From assembly GCA_003049485.1 (NCBI GenBank), contig PYST01000073.1:67833-131832 (forward strand): 64,000 bases of DNA, in the 5' to 3' direction. Of the stretch, positions 54,909 to 64,000 are shown one piece after another. Origin of the DNA: Ophioceras dolichostomum (lineage: Eukaryota > Ascomycota > Sordariomycetes > Magnaporthales > Ophioceraceae). The notes beneath the pieces are model-generated. The model made no database searches. It had not been told where the DNA came from and saw nothing but the letters and a program-made list of their open reading frames with translations. Each line of letters opens with the position of its first letter. Position 1 is the stretch's first letter. The position numbers were made by a program, and so were the translations under genes.

Positions 54909-57526
54909 ATGCCGGAACAGGCGACTGGCCGCCAGGACGGAAAGGCGCCATCCCACCCCGGGAGCAGCGAGTCTTCAGACTCCCCCCTGCCTATCTGGAG
55001 CAGATTCCGCCCATCCCGCCCATCCCGCTCATCCCGCTCATCCCGCTCATCCCACTCTCAGCTTCTACATACTACCAGCAGTGACGGCGGTAGCGGCACA
55101 GACACTGTTGCCACTCAGGCCCGGGAAAATCTCCAGGGAAACCTCCACGCCCACGGCCATATAGACGCCATCCACGTCTCCAAGGTCTCCAGGGCGACAC
55201 AAACATACGCACAGTCACACCCACACATCGCCACCATGCACGGCTCTCATCACCATACACCGACAGCAGGCGAGGTCCCCGTGCCTTACGGCCCTGAAAC
55301 CGGTGATGAGCATGAAGAATTCATCGACCCTCGGCTCCTGGATGTTGACCATCTGGACGAGGAAGGGCGGGCTATCCTCCGCCATCTGATCCGTCCCGAC
55401 GACAGCTACACGCAGGACGGCACATACTGGGCTGATCTCCCCTTTCCGAAGCGCCTCAAGTTCGTGTGGGACACGGACAAGGAGGAGGCCAAGGCCGAGC
55501 TTTCCTCGATCGGGAGGATGATGAAGAAGGACCCCCTCTCGCCGGTCGGCTGGTACTTTCGCAACGCCATCCTCCCCGGCGCCGGCCTCGGACTCGAGGG
55601 CTACGTGCTTTTCAGCATTGGAAACCTCGAGCCCCTTTTCAAGGGCACCTGGCCCGAGTGCTGGGGCAAGAACGCCACCGCCTGCAGCAAGAACTGGGTC
55701 GCCGCGGTGACGTACCTGGAGGTCATCGGCATCATGGTCGGCCAGATCGGCGTCGGCATCATCGGCGACTGGATGGGCAGGCGATGGGGCCTCATCCAGG
55801 ACGCCAGCATCATGTTTGTCGGCTTGCTGATGATAACGGCGAGCTGGGGGCTGGACCTTAACGGATGGGTCATCTGCTATGGCTGGTCTCTGTTCTTCTA
55901 TGGTACGTCGCACTGGTCAAGCACTTTTCCGCCCGGTCGTCTAGATCGAGGGGAAGCACTATTTCTGACTTGCAACACTCTCTCCTCTATCTGCACCACT
56001 AGGCTTTGGCGTGGGCGGAGAGTATCCCATCACGGCTACCTCCTCCATGGAGGACTCTGTACGTGCAGACACCCTGTCCACCAGAGACGACCGTATGCAC
56101 CGCGGCCGCAAGGTGTGCTTCTCCTTCATGATGCAGGGATGGGGCATGCTCGTCAACCAGGTCATGCTCATCCTCCTCCTGCTTGTCTTCAACTCCGGAC
56201 GGGGTGATCCGCCCTACAGCGTCGTCAACACCCAGTGGACGTTCCGCGTCTCGTTTGCGCTCGCCGCCGTGGGCACCCTGTGGCTGGTCTACTACCGTAT
56301 TTGGAAGATGCCAAACGCCGGCCGCCAGCTCCGCGCCGCGAAGAGACGCACCGGTGTGACAGGCTACGACGTCGCCTCGCTGAAGAGCACCATCCACCAC
56401 TTCGGCGGACGGCTTCTCGCCACCGCGGGTGCCTGGTTCGCAAACGACGTCTTCTTCTACGGCAACAAGCTATTCCAGGGCCAGTTCATCTCGGTGCTCT
56501 CAGCGAACCCCGACTCCGTGATGACGGGCTGGCTGTGGAATCTGGCCAACATCGGCGTGTCGCTGGCCGGCTACTACGGTGGAGCGCTCCTGATCGACAA
56601 CAGGATCTACGGGCGCAAGAACATGCAGATCGTCGGCTTCATGATGTGCTTCATCTGCTTCGTCATCCCCGCATTCAAGTACCACTTCTACACGTCGGGC
56701 CCCAAGATCCACGACTTCCAGGCCATGTACTTCATCTCGTCCTTTTTCAACCAGTTCGGCCCCAACAGCGTCACCTTCCTCGTGGCCGGCGAGGTGTTCC
56801 CGACCTCGGTGCGTGCTTCTGCGCATGGCTTCAGCGCCTGCGTTGGCAAGGCTGGCGCCCTTCTCGCGTCCGTATTGTACAACTACATCGATACACAGAC
56901 CAAGGTGAGTCAGAAGAGACAAGCTATGTGATTGTCGTATCCACCCTCCAGCGATATCCTAAGCCGTCGTCCTCCGATCTAACTAACCCCTGGAACAGTT
57001 CTACGTGGTGCCATGGTTCGGCCTCGCGGGCGCTCTCCTGACGTGGATTTTCCTCCCGGACACCACCGGGCTGGACCTCAAGGAGCAGGAGCGCCGCTGG
57101 GAGTACATCCGCAGGGGCGACGGCGACAAGTACCGCGGCGTCGCCATCCACCCCAACCACCTCAGCCTCTGGGAGAGGTGGTGGGGCGTCGGCAAAAACT
57201 ACGACTCCGTGGAGGACGAGAAGATGCTGGTGGCGGACCTGCGCAAGGAGTGGCTCGCCCACCAGCAGGCCGCCTCCCTGAAGGAGGCCACCGGCGACGG
57301 CGCGGCGGACGGGGCGAGCCAGAACCTCTTCTCGTCGGAGGTCCACGAGTACTTCCGGCGCAAGGAGAGGGCCCGGCCGGGAGAGCAGCTGTTGTCCGGC
57401 AAGGGCAAGGAGAGGATCGAGATGTCCGAGAAGGAAGGCAGCAGCCGCAGCACCAGCGTTGCTGGTCCAGGGACTCACAATGGAAGCGGGAGCGCTGGTA
57501 GTGGCACTGCTACTGACGAACGCTGA
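54909..57526 (+). CDS. MFS transporter, phosphate / glycerophosphodiester (PHO84/GIT1) type
   Basis: Three exons: 54909..55902, 56003..56904 and 56999..57526 (807 aa). A long N-terminal part with a PSRSSRSSRSS repeat precedes the first membrane segment near LPGAGLGLEGYVLFSIGNL. About twelve hydrophobic segments follow. The MFS loop 2-3 motif is GIIGDWMGRRWGLIQDASIMF. The motif GFGVGGEYPITATSSMED, formed at the first splice, corresponds to the PHS-family GGDYPLS region, and EVFPTSVRASAHGFS is the usual late loop motif. The cytoplasmic tail (LDLKEQERRWEYIRRGD) is characteristic of fungal relatives of Git1 and Pho84. Expected role: proton-coupled uptake of phosphate or glycerophosphoinositol at the plasma membrane. 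Substrate is not decidable. A later ATG at 55236 (MHGSHHHTP) would give about 698 aa and is a possible true start. Confidence 0.87.
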
Positions 57527-58104
57527 GTTTACTGCCGCCGCGATGCCGTGACGCCGAGAAACCCCTCTCTACGGCGGCCATCACTGGCTGAGTGGTGATG
57601 GGCAACCGCGGTTCTCAAAACCCCGGAAGGCAAAATACAGCGACCGAGGAGAGAGGTCTTTTGGGCGCCGAGACTTGTGGCTGTTCGCCAACTCCCCTCC
57701 GCTTCCCTATTTCCCCTCTTGTTTTTTTTGGTCTTCAATTCTTTTGCTTCAGACCTACTCGCGTGTCTTTGGATTTTCTTTGCCCTAGGCGCTTGAGGAG
57801 TTGATATCAATACGGCTTGGTATGTTGCTCCTTCTCAGTAGCATTAACATAGGTAGTGAAGAAAACACTATGTGCGGTTGCCGGCTTTTTTAGTCTCGAG
57901 ATACCAAGATTCGGCTTAGCTGTAGTAACAGAATTGCGCAAATGTGATTTAAGTTTCAATGATCCGCTCGAGGTGTCAATTACCTGCTATTAACAGGACA
58001 CGGCTATGAATGCAGCGTCATGCAATGAACGCTAATCTACATGCTTTTCGTCTCCAACAATAATTCCAACAGATTCCAACATGCATTCCAGCTAGTTTCA
58101 TACG
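57527..58104. other. Intergenic, convergent 3' ends
   Basis: About 0.58 kb between the transporter and OGG1 stops on opposite strands. No coding signal. Confidence 0.6.
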
Positions 58105-59569
58105 CTATGTTCGTCTCCTTTTGCTCCGCCTTGTAGCCCCCACCCCTGTCGTCAAATCTGACCCGTCGTCCAAGTTAACCTCGATTTTGACTTGTGAGCC
58201 CCGAGATTTACGCTTCGTCGGTCTCTCAGGAGCAGGGGGAGGCATAAGAAGGGCCGCCCCGGCGTGTACTGCAGTGGCGGTCGTCGTCGTCCCCGAATCC
58301 TCGACCGTGAGCTCGACGATGGCCGATTCCGCTGTCTGGCCACCCTTGTCAGCAAGCCTGTCGGAAAATGCGCGCAGATTTGCTGTGAACAGCACGCTCT
58401 GGGCCCAGCCGGCTTGCGGGCCCCAGATGCCACGGAAGTGGTCGCCAACGGCATCGTACATGGCCTTTGAAAGACTATTGCTCTTGCCGGTCCGCTTGCT
58501 GAGGCGATAGTCACGCGCAGCGATCTGTAGCATATGCGTGTCCAGCGGCACCGCTTCGCCCCAACCTAGTCCCATCAGACATGCGCAGTCGGCAACCTTC
58601 GGACCAACACCTGTGAGCTCTAGCAGTGCTGCGTGTGCGGCCCGGTAGCTTGGCTTGGCTTCGTCGTTCTCCTCCTCCTCCCCTTGCCGCTCGATCTTGA
58701 CAACGCGATCCTTCTTCCTCCCCGCATCTGCCTTGGATTCGGGTTCACGCCCTCCCCAAGCTGGAGACACGGGATTGCGCAAGGAGAGCAGCCATGCCGT
58801 AGGCCTTTCCAGGGCAACCATACGAGCTGTCTCCGCGATGTACTTAGCACGATAACCAAAGCCGAGCTCACGGAGACGGGCCTCCACACCGGGAACCGCC
58901 AGTGCTTCGGGGCTGGGAAAATCGCGGTAGAGATGGCCTGCGACGGTAGCGATGGGGTCGCCCCCGTAGTAGTCGCACAGCTTCTGGACCATCTGTGAAA
59001 TGCGGGCGATGTTGTTATTGCTGCTGCAAATGAAGGCCACGAGAGCCTCCCAGGCGTCCTGGTTTAGGATGCGCACTCCGGTGAACTTTGGAGCTTTGCG
59101 GCGGAAGTTGGCGTCTGCATCCGACCATTGACGGTACAGATCCTCTAGGGAGAGCGACAGGTTGAAGTAGTGCCGCAGCAAAGACTCGGTGTCGTCGTCG
59201 GCCAACTCCTCCTCATCTACATCCGCCTTGACGGAGCTTGGGGGAGTCAACAGGGACGAAGGCGGCACTATCGACTTTTTCTTGCCTTTGCCTTTGACCT
59301 TGTCCCTCTTCTCCGGCCAGGTCGCCCGGTAGTGCAGGTGGGTTGCGTCCTGCCTCAGCGAGACGACCCTGCCATGCAGTGAGCAATGCCTAAGTTTTGC
59401 GGTCAGTAAATGTGAAGACATTTTAACAGTACTTGATATATAGCACTTACCACTCGTCGCCGACCTTGCGCCATCGGAATGACTGTCCACAGCGGAGGGT
59501 GGTGTCGATGCAGAGCTCGGCGAGGCTCAGGGGAAGTTTCCTCCACTCTGCTACTTTTGCGACAGCCAT
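58105..59569 (-). CDS. OGG1: 8-oxoguanine DNA glycosylase/AP lyase
   Basis: Two exons, 59451..59569 and 58105..59389 (467 aa). Exon 1 gives MAVAKVAEWRKLPLSLAEL and LRCGQSFRWRKVGDEW, the OGG1 N-terminal domain; the splice makes DEWHCSLHGRVV. Later come FICSSNNNIARISQMV (the conserved Asn region that contacts DNA), and the helix-hairpin-helix LTGVGPKVADCACLMGLGW with catalytic Lys (about 304). VPLDTHMLQIA follows with the catalytic Asp (about 323), 19 residues away as in the human enzyme. The family removes 8-oxoguanine opposite C and nicks the strand. An insertion between residues about 255 and 295 is charged (KADAGRKKDRVVKIERQG). The tail ends RRSKRRRT, a likely nuclear signal. It shares a 528-nt divergent promoter region with U2AF. 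Confidence 0.96.
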
Positions 59570-60097
59570 GCTAGATGTTGGGTAACTCCTGATTCTCCTA
59601 ACAGGTTTGTGAGGGTTGCAATTCTCCCCCTCGTCTGCTTGGGACGAAACTGGGGAATATTGTAGAGCTAGACGCAAGCAGATATAGAATCGCAATGTGA
59701 AGTAGGCTCCCTTGGTCACTGTATCTGGTATTTCGTGTTCATTCGGACGAGTGAGCGGCTTGCGTGAGAAGAGGCGCTAAGTCTCATTGCCCCTTTTCAT
59801 ATGCCGACGCGATGCGCGACGAGTCGTGCTGAATTCCTCGCTGTGGCGCATTAGCCCCTTCGCCCCACCTAATGCTCAGTCGATTGGGTTAGAGTGGCTT
59901 GCTCACAGTGTAAGGCTACAGGTACCCACCTGGTTTACCAGCCACAGCCAAGAGCTGTCTGCGCAGGAAAAGCTCCCGCCTCATGGACCATTTTTCGAGC
60001 TGCCAGGTCCAGCGAAACTAACTGGAAATTGTCCATCGATCTCTGCCGTCACGACGACACTGGCGAGGGCATCTCATCAAAGCCTTGTACTACCATC
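59570..60097. other. Shared divergent promoter of OGG1 and U2AF large subunit
   Basis: A 528-nt interval between two divergent start codons. Both promoters must be here. No TATA box is evident and no coding signal is supported. Confidence 0.6.
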
Positions 60098-62527
60098 ATG
60101 AACGGGGACGCTTACGCCGGAAGAGGTACGTCTTGCCAAATTACTCTAGCTGAACCGGTTTATGTGTGCATGCTAACGAAACTACAGAGGGTGGTCGCCA
60201 TGCCTCCTCAAGGGACCATCAGGTTCGTTATATGCGCTCACTATCTTTTACGCCAGCTGTTGCTGCGCCATAGCTGTTTCATCTACTAAATGCTCTATCC
60301 GTGAAACCAGGGTGCCCCGAGAGCCGACCGCGATGAACGGCGGGAAGAGCGCCGGGAACGCGATCGTGACCGGGAGCGTGATCGGGGTGATCGGGGAGAT
60401 CGAGACAGGGACCGGGACCGAGACCGAGATCGCCACCGCCGCCGATCACGATCCCCGGATTACCGTGGGGGCCGCTCGTCGCGCCGTGACGCGGGGGGCG
60501 AGGTAGATACGTACTCGTCCAGTCGCAGCCACCGTGATCGAGAGCGCGAGGACCGCTACGGAGGCGGGGGCAGAGACCGTCGCGAGCGAGACTGGGATCG
60601 CGACCGAGGCAGCGCGCCGAGAAGGGAAGGCCGGCGCGACGACGACGAGAGACGGGGCAGCGAGAGAGGTGGAGCCTACGATGACCGCCGCGGCGGAGGC
60701 GGTGGCCGGCGTGAGAGGGAGGAGCGTCGCCCGCGGAGTGCGACGCCGCCGCCTAAGAAACGAGAACCCACTCCAGACCTGACCGATGTCGTCCCCATCC
60801 TCGAACGCAAGCGGCGCCTGACACAATGGGACATCAAGCCGCCAGGCTACGACAATGTCGCTGCTGAGCAGGCGAAGCTATCCGGCATGTTCCCATTGCC
60901 CGGCGCCCCGCGACCACAAAACAATGATCCCAACAAACCCTCTTCCACAACCGATCGCCATCCCCACTCCCACCATTCACATGGCGGTCCGGGTGGCGAC
61001 CGTGCCTTCGGCGAGGGCAGAGGCGAGGGCAGAGGCGAGGGCAGAGGCGAGGGCAGGGGCGAAGGCAGAGGCGAAGGCAGAGGCGATGGCAGAGGCGGTG
61101 ACCGCTACGTGGGAGAGGGAGTCAGATCCCATGGTGGCAACCGCGACGGTGGAGACAGGGCCAACTCCGCGACCAGCGTAGCGCTGCGACCGACCAACTC
61201 ACGACAGTCAAAGAGACTGCTTATCTCCAACCTGCCCCCGGGAACTACCGACGAGTCGCTGCTCGCCTTCTTGAATCTACAGCTCAACGGGCTCAACGTC
61301 ATAGAGGGAGCGGACCCTTGCACGCAGGTGCACCTCTCGACCGACCGGTCCTTCGCTATGGTCGAGTTCCGCAACTCCGCCGATGCGACCGTCGCGCTAG
61401 CGTTTGATGGCATTACTATAGAGGCGGATGACGCCGCGGTGGCCGACAACGGCACGTCGAACGGCGGTAGTGCACAAGGGTTGTCAATCCGCCGTCCCAA
61501 GGACTACATAGTCCCCGCGTTTGTCGAGGATACGGGCTATGTCCCCGGTGTGGTGTCGAACCGAGTCGTGGATACGCCGAACAAGATCAGCGCGGCCAAT
61601 ATCCCCCTATACCTTACCGACGAGCAGGTCACCGAGCTGCTGGTGTCGTTCGGCGAGCTCAAGGCCTGCGTCTTGGTTAAGGACACTGGCACTGAGGAAT
61701 CAAGGGTTAGTGGAACCCCCGCCACATCTGAGCGGGATCCAACTGGATCCTGGGCTATGTCCTGGGTTCGATGAACGCCTACATGTTGTCCTCTACTAAC
61801 AAGCGTCTTACAAACAGGGTATCGCCTTCTGCGAATACGCCGACCCTGCAGCTACCGACATCGCAATTCAGGGCCTGAATGGGATGGAACTCGGAGACAA
61901 GCGGCTGAGGGTCCGCAAGGCCAGTATTGGCACCACGCAGGTATCCGGCGTCGAACTGGGTATCAATGCCATGTCTATGCTCGCCGGTACCGTCGCCCAG
62001 GACCTGGAACTCAGTCCTGTGCTGCAGCTTCTCAACATGGTCACCGCTGAGGAGCTGATGGACAACGACGATTACGAAGGTGAGGCCCCACCACACTCTA
62101 CAGATGTTATGTTCGGCTTTCCGAGCCTACGGCTTGCCCTGGTTGCCCTCTGGTCTGTGCTACAGCACCTCTAACAATCTCGTGTATAGAAATTTGTGAT
62201 GATGTCCGAGATGAGTGCTCGAAGTTTGGCACAATCACCGAGCTCAAAGTCCCCAGACCAGTCGGTGGAAACAGGCAATCGGCTGGAGTGGGCAAGATCT
62301 TCGTCAAATTCGATTCGGTGGAGTCTTCAGCCAAAGCTCTCAAAGCTCTGGCTGGGCGAAAATTCGCCGACCGGACCGTGGTTACAACTTACTTCCCCGA
62401 GGTGAGAAAGTCCTGCGCTCTTTGGCGTCACCCTCACGCATGCCCATCGAGCTCTCGTGCCCTTCCCTGCGTGGGCATATCTTTTCTAACCAAATCACAG
62501 GAAAACTTCGAGGTTAATGCGTGGTGA
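60098..62527 (+). CDS. U2AF2: Splicing factor U2AF large subunit (U2AF65)
   Basis: Six exons: 60098..60125, 60188..60222, 60311..61705, 61818..62079, 62190..62401 and 62501..62527 (652 aa; all phases close). Two tiny first exons lead into an Arg/Asp/Arg/Ser-rich RS-type domain (RDRDERREE and following). A ULM-like tryptophan motif follows: RRLTQWDIKPPGYDNV, then AEQAKLSGMFPLPGAPR. A Gly-Glu-Gly-Arg repeat precedes three RRMs. RRM1 begins RLLISNLPPGTTDESLL. RRM2 spans KISAANIPLYLTDEQVTEL and the spliced EESRGIAFCEYADP. The C-terminal UHM-type RRM3 includes VTAEELMDNDDYEEICDD and GKIFVKFDSVESSAKAL, ending ENFEVNAW. It binds the polypyrimidine tract at 3' splice sites and recruits U2 snRNP in the nucleus. 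The last exon has only nine codons. Confidence 0.95.
61011..61096. repeat. 12-bp tandem repeat inside the U2AF coding region
   Basis: About seven units of GGCGAGGGCAGA and variants encode alternating Gly-Glu-Gly-Arg between the ULM and RRM1. All copies keep frame, so length changes of whole units would be tolerated. Confidence 0.85.
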
Positions 62528-62961
62528 GCGACCTGATACTTGCGAGGCATGATATAAGCAGTAGTAGGAAGGAGTAGGTGGTAGTAGCGACCGCTCTTTC
62601 CGGTTTCATTGCTTCGGCACGATGAGACGCACGCTCAGTGTCCTGGGCGGCGGTTCCTGGGAGACTTGGGACACTTGAACCGCGGATTTCTTACTTCACC
62701 GGGGTACTTCCAGAGGATCCCCCATAAAAGAGACGATCGGAGAAAACGTTTCATGGACTCGGTTTGTACAATAAGCGGCTCGAAACTCAGGTCACAACGG
62801 CGGATAAGGGCGTCGTATGAGTGCACTTTGAAAGCCAAACACGGATAGCCCAACGAACGCGGGTCGTGACGTTCGTCGGTCACCAGATGCAGTGTAAGAG
62901 AAGGCATGAGCACCTAGGCGGGTGGCTACTGGGACGAAGAAAAACGTTGTCGGATTATAAC

Positions 62962-62983
62962 AGGTACCTAGGTAACTACAGGT
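62962..62983. repeat. Dispersed intergenic palindrome copy, degenerate
   Basis: AGGTACCTAGGTAACTACAG followed by GTA; a partly decayed copy retaining GGTACC and CCTAGG cores. Confidence 0.6.
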
Positions 62984-63480
62984 ATTTAGAAGCATATGGG
63001 AACGATGGTGCTTTGATGTATGAGTAAACGCTGTGTCCCGGTCTATCGACCGATAAAACAGGGAGGATACAATGCCGAGACGTCCTAAGACAGGAGAACG
63101 TCAAGCCCATAGGCAATACCTATCTGAGCAAGAAGGTCAGTCGCCAGATCAGACATCAGAGGCTGAATACTCGAGGAAATCATTTGTTGTGAGAGACAAT
63201 CAGAAGTCCGTTTCATTCATTGGGCCGGGGCCCTAACATAAGAGGTACCAGAATTATAGAAAGATAGGTTGTGATCATCAGGATGTCTTGGGTTGGAAAG
63301 GGGCGTGTATGGCTAGAGCCAGCTGAAGAGCTCGGAAGATGACTTACAAGGCGAATCGGTTTACGGGAATGTGCTCTGCGAGGAGATGCAGTGCAGTTCT
63401 GATTCTCTCTTCAAAATGAGAATGGGTGAGGACTGGACAGGAAAAAGTTTCGCTGGGCCTATGTTGGACAGCATCACTGA

Positions 63481-63487
63481 TGACTCA
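63481..63487 (+). promoter_or_regulatory. Gcn4/CPC1-type site TGACTCA upstream of the S13 gene
   Basis: A perfect TGACTCA lies 205 nt upstream of the S13 ATG and 23 nt before a CCAAT motif. In yeast and Neurospora this site is bound by the general amino acid control bZIP factor. Function here is inferred. Confidence 0.5.
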
Positions 63488-63509
63488 GCGGGGCGGCTCC
63501 GCTGATGAG

Positions 63510-63514
63510 CCAAT
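63510..63514 (+). promoter_or_regulatory. CCAAT box upstream of the S13 gene
   Basis: CCAAT in the context GAGCCAATCAG about 175 nt upstream of the start codon, a usual position for HAP-complex binding. Inferred from sequence only. Confidence 0.4.
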
Positions 63515-63685
63515 CAGAACTTGACCCTAATTAAGCGAAGTTTTTCCCGCCCACCGTCAGTCTGGACCCCCGAATTTGAGCCTCGAACTTTCATTGCGAC
63601 AAAAAAGAGCTCTGGTCTATCTCTCCATCGCCAAACCGGAAACAACTCGAGTCTCTCAAGCGTTTTCGACAGAACCTTCGCAGCC

Positions 63686-64000
63686 ATGGGTCGTCTTCAC
63701 AGCAACGGAAAGGGTATTTCAGCTTCGGCTATCCCGTACTCGCGCACGCCGTCCGCATGGCTCAAGACCACGCCCGAGCAGGTCGTCGAGCAGATCTGCA
63801 AGCTGGCCAAGAAGGGCGCCACTCCCTCCCAGATCGGTGTTGTCCTCCGGGACTCGCACGGAATTGCCCAGGTCAAGGTTGTCACTGGTATGTAACGACT
63901 GTCATCACGGCGGAATTGGAAGGAGGCTAGCTCGAACGAGATGCTGACTTTCGCTTGACCTCTCTCGGTACAGGTAACAAGATTCTGCGGATCCTGAAGT
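63686..64000 (+). CDS. RPS13: 40S ribosomal protein S13 (uS15), partial at the window end
   Basis: Exon 1 is 63686..63887 (MGRLHSNGKGISASAIPYSR, then WLKTTPEQVVEQICKLAKK and TPSQIGVVLRDSHGIAQVK). The intron uses GTATGT and TACAG. Exon 2 starts at 63974 and encodes NKILRILK before the window stops. The order of these segments is that of eukaryotic S13, a small-subunit protein that contacts 18S rRNA. About half of the expected 151 residues are seen. The gene is truncated only by the window, not broken. Confidence 0.96.

Larger units (their letters stand above)
62528..63685. other. Intergenic, upstream of the S13 gene
   Basis: About 1.16 kb with no gene. It contains a palindrome-like copy at 62962-62983 and the upstream elements of the ribosomal protein gene (TGACTCA at 63481, CCAAT at 63510). 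Confidence 0.55.

Overview
The window looks like nuclear DNA of a filamentous ascomycete, probably a sordariomycete. Genes are split by short GT-AG introns (about 60-180 nt, a few longer), most with recognisable branch-point-like and polypyrimidine/CAG acceptor sequences. Coding DNA is GC-rich and intergenic DNA is long. The products are fungal forms of eukaryotic housekeeping proteins plus lineage-typical ones (Egh16-like secreted protein, RIM15 kinase, fungal bZIP). There are no operons, CRISPR arrays or recognisable insertion elements. I found no tRNA or rRNA gene. One assembly gap (49 N) lies inside a C homopolymer.

Layout. 1-3090: gene-free, with a minisatellite. 3091-5344 (-): flavocytochrome b2-type L-lactate dehydrogenase, rebuilt here as four exons. 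7051-8288 (+): GDSL/SGNH esterase. 8805-10187 (-): COP9 signalosome subunit 4. 12638-13664 (+): secreted Egh16-like protein behind a TATA box. 14299-15345 (-): mitochondrial J-protein Jac1/HscB. 15992-18661 (-): F-box/leucine-rich protein. 20083-20686 (-): possible small gene. 23333-27348 (-): SNF2 ATPase. 28015-29466 (+): SET-domain protein. 29645-31382 (-): UBE3D-like HECT_2 protein. 31837-33769 (-): eIF3d. 34537-36513 (-): five-exon bZIP factor. 39227-40324 (+): PlsC-type acyltransferase. 40325-45530: gene-poor, holding the gap and many copies of a short palindrome. 45531-51893 (+): RIM15-type PAS/AGC kinase/receiver protein. 54909-57526 (+): MFS transporter of the phosphate/glycerophosphodiester type. 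58105-59569 (-): OGG1. 60098-62527 (+): U2AF large subunit. 63686-64000 (+): 40S ribosomal protein S13, cut by the window end.

How the genes relate. They are mostly unrelated housekeeping functions: protein turnover (CSN4, F-box, UBE3D-like), translation (eIF3d, S13), DNA repair and chromatin (OGG1, SNF2, SET), splicing (U2AF) and iron-sulfur assembly (Jac1). RIM15 next to a phosphate-type transporter is a suggestive nutrient-signalling pair, but adjacency alone proves little.

I see no clear new multi-gene system. The most unexplained sequence signal is a dispersed TAGGTAGGTACCTACCTA-like palindrome confined to intergenic DNA. Gene models were made by hand from splice sites and reading-frame continuity. 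Exon phases were checked arithmetically and all close except in the middle of the UBE3D-like gene.
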